Assembly (NCBI GenBank): GCA_963710735.1
Contig: CAVQBN010000024.1
Coordinates: 248,001-312,000 of the forward strand
Direction of reading: 5' to 3'
Source: FEN-1297 sp963710735
GTDB taxonomy: Bacteria > Bacteroidota > Ignavibacteria > Ignavibacteriales > Ignavibacteriaceae
Length of the DNA: 64,000 nucleotides
Position numbers and translations under genes: made by a program. Below are positions 45,555 to 54,414 of the stretch, piece after piece; within the stretch, counting starts at the first letter, position 1, and each line of letters starts with the position of its first letter. Below the pieces are notes generated by a model. That model saw nothing but the letters and a program-made list of their open reading frames with translations, did no database searches and was not told the origin of the DNA.

Positions 45555-47816
45555 TTAATTATTGGATTGAGCAATCAAATTAAGAGCACTTCCTGCTTTA
45601 AACCATTTTATCTGAGCTTCATTCATAGTTTGGTTTAATATTGCTTCATCCTGTTTGCCATCCTTATGCATAATTACAAGCTTAAGCTGTTTTTCAGGTG
45701 CAAGATCTTTTAATCCAACAATACTTAGTTTATCGTCTTCATTAATTTTATCATAATCAGAAGGATTAACAAAAGTTAATGGAAGCATACCTTGTTTCTT
45801 CAAATTTGTTTCATGAATTCGAGCAAAGCTTTTTACTATAATTGCTTTGCCGCCAAGGAATCTTGGTTCCATGGCTGCATGTTCGCGGCTTGAACCTTCA
45901 CCATAATTTTCATCTCCAACAACTACCCAGCTTATTCCTTTAGCTTTATATTCTCGCGCAACTTCCGGAACTGATTTATATTCACCTGTAAATACATTTT
46001 TGACTTTTCCAGCATCTCCGGTAAATGCATTTATAGCACCGATAAACATATTGTTGGAAATATTATCAAGATGCCCTCTAAATCTTAACCAGGGTCCTGC
46101 CATAGAAATATGGTCAGTTGTACATTTACCTTTTGCTTTTAAAAGCACAACAAGGTCAGTATAATCTTTACCATCCCACGGAGCAAATGGTTTTAATAAT
46201 TGCAGTCTTTCACTCTTAGGATCGACTTTCACTTCAACATTAGAACCATCTTTAGCCGGAGGTACAAAACCATCTTCGCCCTTATTAAAACCTCTCGGAG
46301 GAAGTTCTTCTCCTTTCGGAGGATCTAATTTTACTTTTTCACCCTTCTCATTAACCAGCTCATCAGTAATCGGATTAAAAGATAAACTTCCTGCAATAGC
46401 AAGCGCTGTGGTTAATTCAGGGCTTGCAACAAATGCTAAAGTTTCAGGATTACCATCATTTCTTTTAGCAAAGTTTCTGTTGAATGAAGTAACGATTGTA
46501 TTTTTATCTCCGTTTTTTATATCCATTCTTTTCCACATACCGATACAAGGACCACAGGCATTTGCTAAAATTAATCCGCCGAAATCCGATAGGGTTTTCA
46601 GTTGTCCGTCTCTTTCTATTGTAGCCCTTACCTGTTCGGAACCTGGAGTTATTGTAAACTGCGACTTTGTTTTTAATCCTTTGGCCATAGCCTGCTTGGC
46701 GATATTTGCCGAACGATCAATATCTTCATAACTAGAATTTGTGCAGCTTCCAATTAATGCAACTGTTATCGCATCAGAATAATTATTCTTTTTTACAGCT
46801 TCTTTCATTTTTGAAATTGGCCACGCTTTATCGGGCGAAAACGGGCCATTTAAATGAGGTTCCAATTCGCTTAGGTTAATTTCAACAATCTGGTCGTAAT
46901 ATTTTTCAGGTTCTTGATAAACTTCTTTGTCTGCGGTAAGAACATCTGCAAGCCCTTCAGCAAGAGCAGCAACGTCAACACGATCAGTAATTCTTAAATA
47001 TGCAGCCATTTTTTCATCGAATGGAAATACAGAAGTGGTGGCACCAATTTCAGCACCCATATTGCATATTGTCCCTTTTCCCGTACAGGAAATAGTTGTT
47101 GTACCTTCGCCGAAATATTCTACAATTGCACCGGTACCGCCTTTTACAGTCAGTATACCAGCAAGTTTTAAGATTATGTCTTTAGCAGATGCCCAGCCAT
47201 TAAGTTTTCCGGTTAATTTAACGCCAATGAGTTTTGGCCATTTAAGTTCCCAGGGCATTCCGGCCATTACGTCAACTGCATCTGCACCGCCGACTCCAAT
47301 TGCAATCATTCCAAGACCTCCTGCATTCGGGGTATGAGAATCGGTTCCTATCATCATTCCACCGGGAAATGCATAGTTTTCAAGAACAACCTGGTGGATA
47401 ATTCCGGCACCGGGTTTCCAAAAACCTATCCCGTATTTTTGGGAAGTACTTTCAAGAAAATCATAAACTTCTTTATTTTCAGAAGTTGCTCTTAGTAAAT
47501 CATCTTTGGCACCAACTTGTGCTTGAATTAAATGATCGCAATGTACTGTGGAAGGAACTGCAGTTGTTTTTCTTCCAGCAGACATAAATTGTAATAACGC
47601 CATTTGTGCAGTTGCGTCCTGCATTGCTACCCGGTCCGGCGATAATTCAGAATAGTCTTTACCTTTTTTTAATTCGGTTGTAGGATTATCCCATAAATGT
47701 GTATAAAGAATTTTTTCAGCATAAGTGAGAGGTCTGTTGACAACTTTCCTTACGTTTTCTAATTTTTCTTTATAACTCGAATAAACTTCTTTTATCATAT
47801 CAATGTTTGCAGCCAT
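45555..47816 (-). CDS. acn: Aconitate hydratase
   Basis: A [4Fe-4S] TCA-cycle enzyme interconverting citrate and isocitrate. I choose the ATG at 47816 (MAANIDMIKEVYSSYK), which has GAGG nine bases upstream, over an in-frame TTG five codons earlier; this gives 753 residues, matching the mitochondrial-type aconitases. Cluster cysteines are in IGSCTNSSYEDIDRSA and NACGPCIGMWKRMD, and the C-terminal swivel domain has GDENYGEGSSREHAAMEPR. A single-gene unit with its own terminator. Confidence 0.95.
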   Translation of the reverse strand: MAANIDMIKEVYSSYKEKLENVRKVVNRPLTYAEKILYTHLWDNPTTELKKGKDYSELSPDRVAMQDATAQMALLQFMSAGRKTTAVPSTVHCDHLIQAQVGAKDDLLRATSENKEVYDFLESTSQKYGIGFWKPGAGIIHQVVLENYAFPGGMMIGTDSHTPNAGGLGMIAIGVGGADAVDVMAGMPWELKWPKLIGVKLTGKLNGWASAKDIILKLAGILTVKGGTGAIVEYFGEGTTTISCTGKGTICNMGAEIGATTSVFPFDEKMAAYLRITDRVDVAALAEGLADVLTADKEVYQEPEKYYDQIVEINLSELEPHLNGPFSPDKAWPISKMKEAVKKNNYSDAITVALIGSCTNSSYEDIDRSANIAKQAMAKGLKTKSQFTITPGSEQVRATIERDGQLKTLSDFGGLILANACGPCIGMWKRMDIKNGDKNTIVTSFNRNFAKRNDGNPETLAFVASPELTTALAIAGSLSFNPITDELVNEKGEKVKLDPPKGEELPPRGFNKGEDGFVPPAKDGSNVEVKVDPKSERLQLLKPFAPWDGKDYTDLVVLLKAKGKCTTDHISMAGPWLRFRGHLDNISNNMFIGAINAFTGDAGKVKNVFTGEYKSVPEVAREYKAKGISWVVVGDENYGEGSSREHAAMEPRFLGGKAIIVKSFARIHETNLKKQGMLPLTFVNPSDYDKINEDDKLSIVGLKDLAPEKQLKLVIMHKDGKQDEAILNQTMNEAQIKWFKAGSALNLIAQSNN

Positions 47817-48037
47817 AATAAAAATCCTCAATTTTTTTCATTATCTTTTATTGTTACGAAAATAACAAAAAGATGTTAAAATTGCTTGAGCCTGCATTAT
47901 GTTGATGTTTTCAAAATTTAATATTGATTTATTTTAATAATAAAAAGATATTTTATTTTTACTTTTGTACATTTAATGTAAAAATATAGATTATTCAGCT
48001 CAAATGAATTTTAACCGGTATAAAGGCAAGATCCATT

Positions 48038-49396
48038 ATGAGGAAAATTACACTTCTTTTAGTCGATGATGAACCTTCTTATCTTGATTTATTAAAAGGA
48101 CTTCTGAATCAAGAAGGATATCAGGAAGTATTAACCGAGCAATATCCTGAAAAAGTAATGGGTTTGCTCGAAACTCGCCAGGTAGATCTTATTCTAATGG
48201 ACGTGTCCATGCCAAATCTGAACGGTTTGGAACTATTGGAAAGCATTAACCAATATTACCCGCAAATTCCCGTGATTATGGTTACAGCTATAAATGAAAC
48301 GGAAATAGCTTTGAAGGCAATCCGGTTAGGAGCGTATGAGTATATTACTAAACCGCCGGATACTGATCGACTTTTTTTAACAATAAAAAGAGCCCTTGAA
48401 CAGCACATGCTTAAACTGGAATTAGATTCCCATCGCTCAGCTGAACCTAAATTAATTTCTGATAAAACAAACTTCTCGGATATCATCACTGCTTGTCCAT
48501 TAATGTATAAAGTATTTGAACTTGTAGAAATTTTTGCCCCGACTAATGAAATGATTCTTATTACCGGTGAAACAGGCACGGGTAAAGATTTAATTGCAAA
48601 AAAAATTCATGAATTATCACCAAGAAAAAATAATCCATTTATAGCAGTTAACCTGGCTTCAATTTCTAACAGTTTATTTGAAAGTGAATTATTCGGACAT
48701 GAAAAGGGTTCTTTTACAGGAGCATTGAATGAAAAAAGAGGATATTTTGAAGAAGCAAACGGCGGAACAATTTTTCTTGATGAAATTGGTGAACTGCCGA
48801 AAGAACTTCAGGGTAAACTACTTAGGACTATCCAATATAATCAGATATATAGGATCGGCAATCCTAAACCGATGCAACTTGACATAAGAATAATCGCGGC
48901 AACAAATCGAAATTTAGTTGAAGCCGTAAACAATAAAGAATTCAGAGCGGATTTATTTTATAGATTAAACAGAGGATTCATTCAATTACCTCCGTTAAAA
49001 AACAGAGGCGATGATGTAATTTTATTAGCAAAACATTTTCTACAATTAAGCAACATAACCTATAAAAAAGAAATAAGTGATTTTGAAGATAATGTTTTAG
49101 AATTATTAAGAAATTACGATTTTCCTGGCAATGTACGAGAATTAGAAAATATAATTTTCAATGCTGTTGCTAAAACAAAAGGAAATGATTCAATAAAGGA
49201 ATTGGATATCCCGCGATTAGCATCTTTTCAAAAAAAGGAAGCCGTTCAATTAATTACTATTGATGCTGCAATGGAAGAACATATAAAATCGGTATTAAAC
49301 TTTACAGAAGGCAATACTCTAAGAGCAGCAGATATTTTAGGAATAAGCGAAAGAACTTTGCAGCGAAGGTTGAAAAGTATACGAGAAAGAGAATAA
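48038..49396 (+). CDS. NtrC-family sigma-54-dependent response regulator next to a pilin-like cassette
   Basis: A 452-residue regulator. Receiver with phospho-acceptor Asp55 (LILMDVSMPNLNG) and Lys105 (ITKPPDTD). AAA+ domain with Walker A GETGTGKD (177-184), the sigma-54 loop GSFTGA (224-229) and GGTIFLDEIGELP. Fis-type helix-turn-helix at the end (TLRAADILGISERTLQRRLK). No kinase gene is adjacent. A sigma-54 promoter match lies about 120 bases downstream of its stop, ahead of three pilin-like genes, so that cassette is the likely target; inference from position. Confidence 0.92.
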   Translation: MRKITLLLVDDEPSYLDLLKGLLNQEGYQEVLTEQYPEKVMGLLETRQVDLILMDVSMPNLNGLELLESINQYYPQIPVIMVTAINETEIALKAIRLGAYEYITKPPDTDRLFLTIKRALEQHMLKLELDSHRSAEPKLISDKTNFSDIITACPLMYKVFELVEIFAPTNEMILITGETGTGKDLIAKKIHELSPRKNNPFIAVNLASISNSLFESELFGHEKGSFTGALNEKRGYFEEANGGTIFLDEIGELPKELQGKLLRTIQYNQIYRIGNPKPMQLDIRIIAATNRNLVEAVNNKEFRADLFYRLNRGFIQLPPLKNRGDDVILLAKHFLQLSNITYKKEISDFEDNVLELLRNYDFPGNVRELENIIFNAVAKTKGNDSIKELDIPRLASFQKKEAVQLITIDAAMEEHIKSVLNFTEGNTLRAADILGISERTLQRRLKSIRERE

Positions 49397-49513
49397 TTTA
49401 CCTACCTAAAGACAATCTTACCACCATAATTGACCTCTGATAGATATAATAAAAGTTTTCATCTGAAAACATTACAAATCATTAAAATTTCTCATTAATT
49501 AAAAATATTTAAT

Positions 49514-49529
49514 GGGTATAATATTTGCA
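49514..49529 (+). promoter_or_regulatory. Candidate sigma-54 promoter (-24 GG / -12 GC)
   Basis: GGGTATAATATTTGCA: the GG at 49515-49516 and GC at 49527-49528 are exactly 12 bases apart as in the TGGCAC-N5-TTGCA consensus, and TTGCA is exact. Expected transcript start is near 49540, leaving a short leader before AAAGGA and the ATG at 49578. The gene just upstream encodes a sigma-54 activator. Confidence 0.6.
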
Positions 49530-49577
49530 GTATTATTAAGTACTATTCCCGCTAATGTTTTTTAAAAAGGACTAATA

Positions 49578-50063
49578 ATGAACGGTATTCAATCATTTTT
49601 AACTATGGGAGGAATGATTATTCTTGCATTGATTTCCTTACGTTTTAATGCAGCAGTTTTACAATCCTCATCTGCTGATTTTAATAATAAGGTTTATTTA
49701 ACATCATTTTCTATAGCAGATAACATGATTGAAGAGATAAAAAGTAAGAGTTTCGACCAGACAACTATAAATTTACCAACTACAAATCCGGCAAGTTTAA
49801 CTCCAGTCGCAAGTTTAGGGCCGGAATCAGGAGAAATATATCCTAATTTTAACGACGTGGACGATTATAAAGGATTTACAGAAACTACTGCGGCCCCTTA
49901 TTTTGAGACTTATTATGTATCATGTTCTGTTGAATATGTTACTGCAAGTAATCCCGATGTCGCAAGTAGTATACCTACTTTTTATAAAAAAGTAACCGTA
50001 ACTGTCTCTAGCCCTTACTTAAGGAGTCCAGTAAGTATTTCATCCATTTATACTTTACATTAA
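49578..50063 (+). CDS. PilV-like pilin-related membrane protein
   Basis: A 161-residue protein with a near-N-terminal hydrophobic helix (MGGMIILALISLRFNAAVL), followed by a short helix (FSIADNMIEEIKSKSFDQT) and a beta-rich domain. That is the shape of minor pilins such as PilV/MshD. The classical prepilin cleavage motif (G|FTLIE) is absent, so it may use a divergent peptidase or remain as an uncleaved membrane protein. First of three tightly spaced genes behind a sigma-54 promoter match; the next starts 5 bases after its stop. Confidence 0.6.
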   Translation: MNGIQSFLTMGGMIILALISLRFNAAVLQSSSADFNNKVYLTSFSIADNMIEEIKSKSFDQTTINLPTTNPASLTPVASLGPESGEIYPNFNDVDDYKGFTETTAAPYFETYYVSCSVEYVTASNPDVASSIPTFYKKVTVTVSSPYLRSPVSISSIYTLH

Positions 50064-50068
50064 AAACC

Positions 50069-50617
50069 ATGAATACAATTTTTGACATACTAGGAGCTAC
50101 TATTATCGGAGGAATCATTTTCTTTATAATATTGAATCTTAATATTTATTCTACACAAATTAAATATACCTCCAATACGAATTTAAAAATACAGGGTGAT
50201 GCAGAAACCTTAGCAAGTATAATTGATTATGATTTGAGGAAGATTGGTTATAAATATAAAGGAACAGCAATAACAACTGCTCAATCTAATAAATTATCCT
50301 TTTATTCTGATATTGACTCGTCAGGAACTATTAGTTCAGTAACACTTACAATTAGTGATTCAACAAAAGTAGCTTATACTGCTAATCCTCATGACAAGAT
50401 TCTTTATCAAATAATTAATAATGATACCTCAGCAGGACCATCATTAGGATTGACAAATTTAAAATTTACGTATATGAATGCTTTGGGAAGCCAGACCACA
50501 GTACGTGACAGTATAAAATATATAAAAGCAGAAATTTGGCTTGAGTCGCCTGATCAAATAGATTCAAACTATGAAAAAACATACTGGGAAATAACCGTTA
50601 ATCCGAGGAATATATAA
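50069..50617 (+). CDS. PilW-like pilin-related membrane protein
   Basis: A 182-residue protein with an N-terminal hydrophobic helix (ILGATIIGGIIFFIILNLNI), then a helix and the phrase ASIIDYDLRKIGYKYKG, which strongly resembles the DxRxxGY segment of PilW-family proteins. The rest is beta-rich and ends YWEITVNPRNI. No charged-residue prepilin leader or GFTLIE motif is visible. Second gene of the cassette; its stop overlaps the next start (TAATG). Confidence 0.65.
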   Translation: MNTIFDILGATIIGGIIFFIILNLNIYSTQIKYTSNTNLKIQGDAETLASIIDYDLRKIGYKYKGTAITTAQSNKLSFYSDIDSSGTISSVTLTISDSTKVAYTANPHDKILYQIINNDTSAGPSLGLTNLKFTYMNALGSQTTVRDSIKYIKAEIWLESPDQIDSNYEKTYWEITVNPRNI

Positions 50618-51627
50618 TGGGAAAAGGAATTTTAATTATGATTCTTGGAATGGGAATAATACTCTCAATCTTAGAAATCAGTTTAAATAGCAACACAAGC
50701 CAGGGTTTGAGCTCAACAGTAAAGTATTATGATAACATGGAGGCAAGGCTAATTTCTAATTCAGGCATAGAAATATATTTAGAAAAAATGCGACTTGATA
50801 AAACAATAACCGGCGCTTATACCAATAATTCACTTATGGGAGGAAGGTATGACATATACATTTCCGGTCCCGATACGGCATTGAAACTTAAATCAATTGG
50901 CACATTCGATGGCGTTTCACACACAAGTATGATATTAGCGAAAAGAGCTCAAGTAACTTTGCCGAAAGTAAACGCTTCAGTTTACGTTGCAGCAAACACT
51001 TTGGGAATAAACTTTGGCGGTAATCTTAAAATAGACGGCAATGACAATAATATGGACGGCACTAAAGGAACCGGAACAGCTTTACCTGGAATTGCAGTAA
51101 GTATTGCCTCGGACAGCGTCTCAATCGTAAATGATATAAAAAGTAAAACCGCCGGCAATATTACAGGTGCCGGAGGTACACCCAGCGTAAGGACAGTACC
51201 TGACGTAACAGATTGGAACTCTGTTTCACAAAATATTGTCGCTGGAGCCGATTATACTATTGCATCCGGAACTGTTTCGGGTGGTTCATATGGAACTGCT
51301 TCAGCTCCAAAAGTTACTTATGCAACCGGGGACGTTCATTTCAGCGGTACCGTCACAGGTTATGGTATCATGGTAGTAAATGGCAACCTTACAATGTCGG
51401 GGCAATTTACATTTAATGGAATTCTTTTGGTTTACGGCTCTTCACAGATTTCGGTTCAATCCACAGGTCAGGCTACTATTTACGGCGCCACAATGCTTGT
51501 AGGACAACATGTAGATTTTCAACCTGCATCAGGAAAAGCTGCTTTTTATTATAGCAGTCAAGCTATAAATAACGCGCAAATAAACTTAAAATCTACTCAA
51601 TATAAAATACTCAGCTGGTGGGAATAA
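50617..51627 (+). CDS. PilX-like pilin-related protein with a beta-helical tail
   Basis: A 336-residue protein. The N-terminal hydrophobic helix (GKGILIMILGMGIILSILE) is followed by a helix with SNSGIEIYLEKMR, like PilX N-terminal regions. The second half is rich in Gly/Ser/Thr with short strand repeats (GDVHFSGTVTGYGIMVVNGN, then GQFTFNGILLVYGS), suggesting a beta-helix or stacked strand fold. Overlaps the PilW-like stop by one base. Third gene in the pilV-W-X order; an exported assembly or surface structure is inferred. Confidence 0.65.
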   Translation: MGKGILIMILGMGIILSILEISLNSNTSQGLSSTVKYYDNMEARLISNSGIEIYLEKMRLDKTITGAYTNNSLMGGRYDIYISGPDTALKLKSIGTFDGVSHTSMILAKRAQVTLPKVNASVYVAANTLGINFGGNLKIDGNDNNMDGTKGTGTALPGIAVSIASDSVSIVNDIKSKTAGNITGAGGTPSVRTVPDVTDWNSVSQNIVAGADYTIASGTVSGGSYGTASAPKVTYATGDVHFSGTVTGYGIMVVNGNLTMSGQFTFNGILLVYGSSQISVQSTGQATIYGATMLVGQHVDFQPASGKAAFYYSSQAINNAQINLKSTQYKILSWWE

Positions 51628-51786
51628 TTTTTTAATTATACGCAAGCTAAAATTCTGCATGTACCGATAATTTTTATGTGGATATAAAGAACGGTATAAA
51701 GATCGTTTAACAAAAAAAGTAATTTAAATTCTATAATCAAATGTTAAATGAATAATTAACTTAAACTCATAAAAGATACAATTAAC

Positions 51787-52050
51787 ATGAGAGAAAAGGA
51801 AACATATACAGAGAATCTTTCGAGCTATTCAAGGGAAGAACTGTTAGCTCAATGTTTGGATTTAAACCTTCCTGTTTCACGCTTCGATAGTATAGAAGCT
51901 TTAAAAAATCATCTTGAAGCTGCATACGATGAAATTGGAGAAATTTCTGAAACAGAGATTGAACCTGAGCTGCAAGAAGAATGCGTATATATCGGGAAGC
52001 GAGATCCGCTCTTTAAATTCATGCTAACAAAGTTCATTCAGCTTTTTTAA
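51787..52050 (+). CDS. Small hypothetical protein with a SAP-like helical N-terminus
   Basis: An 87-residue acidic protein I do not recognise with confidence. Residues 12-48 (YSREELLAQCLDLNLPVSRF then EALKNHLEAAY) resemble the helix-turn-helix of SAP/LEM-like motifs that often bind nucleic acids. Then comes a highly acidic linker and a hydrophobic end (FKFMLTKFIQLF). 159 bases after the pilin-like cassette on the same strand; a functional link is not shown. Convergent with the GroES-like gene. Confidence 0.5.
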   Translation: MREKETYTENLSSYSREELLAQCLDLNLPVSRFDSIEALKNHLEAAYDEIGEISETEIEPELQEECVYIGKRDPLFKFMLTKFIQLF

Positions 52051-52065
52051 AATTAAGGTTGAAAT

Positions 52066-52443
52066 TCAAATATCGAAAGCATCGTTTCTAATTAAAAGAA
52101 GAATTGCAGATTGAGGAACAATTAAAAATTTTTCTTTTTCAAATTCTATTTCTACGGCTTCTTTCCTCAAAAAAATTGCAAGATCCCCTTCTTTTGCCTG
52201 AAGCGGAATATATTTTACCGGCTCTTTAGATTCCTTCCACGGTTCATCATCCACCGGAGAACCCATCGGATAACCAGGCCCAACTTTAATTATATAACCG
52301 CTTTGTACTTTTTCTTTCTCAGACACACCAGGAGGCAAATAAAGTCCACTTCCGGTCTTATCATTGTTTTCCTCCGGCCTTATTAAAACCCTATCGCCGA
52401 CAACAATAAATTTTTGCAAATTTTTCAAACTTATTTCCATCAT
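52066..52443 (-). CDS. Divergent GroES-like co-chaperonin-fold protein
   Basis: A 125-residue Cpn10-fold protein. VVGDRVLIRPEENNDKTGSG then LYLPPGVSEKEKVQSGYIIK and VGPG follow the GroES N-terminal strand and mobile-loop order, and EIEFEKEKFLIVPQSAILLL matches the last strands. It is about 30 residues longer than typical GroES, and no groEL is adjacent, so it is probably a specialised relative rather than the main co-chaperonin. The second Met (MEIS) is an equally good start. Confidence 0.7.
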   Translation of the reverse strand: MMEISLKNLQKFIVVGDRVLIRPEENNDKTGSGLYLPPGVSEKEKVQSGYIIKVGPGYPMGSPVDDEPWKESKEPVKYIPLQAKEGDLAIFLRKEAVEIEFEKEKFLIVPQSAILLLIRNDAFDI

Positions 52444-52573
52444 AAATCGTAATATTTTCTTTCAAATAATTATTTCTTCTTAGTATTAACTTAACAAACT
52501 TCTTACTTTCAAATATAAAGAAGTTCGGCAATATTAGGAAGCTAACAAGAGTATTATCAATGTAATTATTAAT

Positions 52574-53722
52574 CTATGCACGAGTTGATCGAATTAGATA
52601 AGGCAATATTGTAGGAAATGTTTTGGCTATTTGTATACTAAAATTTCTCGAAATATTTGCCATGATAAATTTCTGAATTAATGCTGCAGTTTTCATTCTT
52701 CTTGCAAATAATTCGTTCCATCTTAGCATGTATAACTCATGACTCTCTATAAGACTTAACTGTTCATTTTTTCTCTTTTCAAGTATTTCTGCAATAATTT
52801 TTGCTGATTGCATTGCAATTCCAATTCCATCACCCACAAGCGGGGCAATTACACCTGCAGCATCACCAATCATAAAAATTCCATTCTCAACTAAATTTCT
52901 TTTCCCAAAGTATATATTGCCTGTACCGTAAATCTGAGAATTTAAGAGAGGTTCTTCAAATCCGTATTCAAATAAATCTTTAAATTTTTCTGTGTCTGAA
53001 ATAAGTTTAATGAGGTTTTTACGCGGAGATAACTTATGTTTATTTCTATTTTCTAAGAAACAAACTGTAATTATATTTTCGTTAACTTCATTCAAACCGC
53101 AATAAATACTTTCCCCGGTAATAATTTTAATTTCATCTTTGTTAAATCTTTTAAAATATTTTTTATCTAAATGATATTTTACCCCATTTAAATTTGATCT
53201 AAAATTAAGAAAGCTTCTGTTTAATTTTTTATCCAGAATATTTTGTTTTCCATATGCGGCAATTACATACTTAGAAGTCAGTTCAATTTTATCATTATTT
53301 TGAGATGAACAATTTAATTTGAAATAATTATCATGGTAGAAAATTTCATCTACGTGCCAAGGCTGATATATTTGTACATTCTTAATTCTTGCAGTGTTTA
53401 ACAAAAGATTATCAAATGCGGACCTTTTTAAACCAAATGCAGGGAAGTCCAATTCTGAAGAAATCTCACTTCCGTTAACATTAATTAATTTAAATGTTTT
53501 TATATAATTAGGATTCAGTTTTAAAAATTCTTCATAAAGATTTAACTCTTTTACAATCTCAATAACTTCCATCGAAAGAAATTCACCGCACAGTACTTCA
53601 CGAGGGAACTTTTTCTTCTCGATCAGACAAACATCAAAACCCAATTCTGATAAGAAAATTGCAGCGGTAGATCCAGCAGGCCCGCCTCCAATTATTGCTA
53701 TTTCAAATTTTTTCTGATTCAC
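52574..53722 (-). CDS. FAD-dependent oxidoreductase of the geranylgeranyl reductase/monooxygenase family, in a type III PKS cluster
   Basis: A 382-residue flavoprotein with the N-terminal dinucleotide motif IIGGGPAGSTAAI and the FAD-ribityl motif IGDAAGVIAPLVGDGIGIAM. The C-terminus ends in basic helices. Members include geranylgeranyl reductases and aromatic hydroxylases. Its place after a type III PKS and a methyltransferase parallels SrsC of Streptomyces, a flavin hydroxylase that turns alkylresorcinols into hydroquinones; that role is inferred. It starts 5 bases after the methyltransferase stop. Confidence 0.8.
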   Translation of the reverse strand: MNQKKFEIAIIGGGPAGSTAAIFLSELGFDVCLIEKKKFPREVLCGEFLSMEVIEIVKELNLYEEFLKLNPNYIKTFKLINVNGSEISSELDFPAFGLKRSAFDNLLLNTARIKNVQIYQPWHVDEIFYHDNYFKLNCSSQNNDKIELTSKYVIAAYGKQNILDKKLNRSFLNFRSNLNGVKYHLDKKYFKRFNKDEIKIITGESIYCGLNEVNENIITVCFLENRNKHKLSPRKNLIKLISDTEKFKDLFEYGFEEPLLNSQIYGTGNIYFGKRNLVENGIFMIGDAAGVIAPLVGDGIGIAMQSAKIIAEILEKRKNEQLSLIESHELYMLRWNELFARRMKTAALIQKFIMANISRNFSIQIAKTFPTILPYLIRSTRA

Positions 53723-53727
53723 ATTTA

Positions 53728-54414
53728 TTAATTATTTTTATAGATAACAACAAGCCAGCGGAATGCCCATGTTTTCTTAATTTCATAATTTTTAATATTC
53801 AAACCGTTCATAATATTTATTAAATCTTTTTTAATAAATCCGCGTTTTACGGAAAGAGGCCCGTCATTTTTTACCATTGTACTTTTGGAAAAAATTATTG
53901 TTAATAATTTAATACCGAGAAATGCAAACACTGACCTTCTCAAATCGTTAATAATAATTCCATATTTAACAGTACCAAGTAATTTATTCAATAAATATTG
54001 TATGTCCTTCTCATTAAAATGATGAAAAAATAATGAGGCATGAACAATTTCAAACTCAGAAGGCTTAAACGGGATACTATAAATATTTCCGCATACAATA
54101 TTTAATTCTGAAGCTTTTAACTTTGCATATTTACAAGCTCTAATATTTAAATCGATTCCGTATATAATTAAATTTAATTTAATATTTCTGTTTGATCTAA
54201 TTATATCGGAAGTACCGGAGCCGGCATCAAGAATTTTTACAACTGATTTGGAAGGAAATTTTTTTAATAAAATTTTTAATCCCTTTTTTGTTGTTTTATT
54301 TCCGCCAAGATATTTATTAATGATTTTTAATTCTTGTAATGCTAAGTCAATTCTTTCATCCCGAATAGAAAAATCATCGATTAATTCAGGCTTATAACTT
54401 CTTTTAAATATCAT
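53728..54414 (-). CDS. Class I SAM-dependent methyltransferase of the type III PKS cluster
   Basis: A 228-residue methyltransferase starting at ATG 54414 (MIFKRSYKPELIDDFSIRD). That codon overlaps the PKS stop (TAATG), so the two are coupled; the longer in-frame extension back to 54477 lies inside the PKS gene and is rejected. The SAM-binding motif is VVKILDAGSGTSDIIRS (glycine-rich loop), then LIIYGIDLNIRACKYA and a HASLFFHHF segment. Likely methylates the polyketide product; inferred from neighbours. Confidence 0.82.
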   Translation of the reverse strand: MIFKRSYKPELIDDFSIRDERIDLALQELKIINKYLGGNKTTKKGLKILLKKFPSKSVVKILDAGSGTSDIIRSNRNIKLNLIIYGIDLNIRACKYAKLKASELNIVCGNIYSIPFKPSEFEIVHASLFFHHFNEKDIQYLLNKLLGTVKYGIIINDLRRSVFAFLGIKLLTIIFSKSTMVKNDGPLSVKRGFIKKDLINIMNGLNIKNYEIKKTWAFRWLVVIYKNN

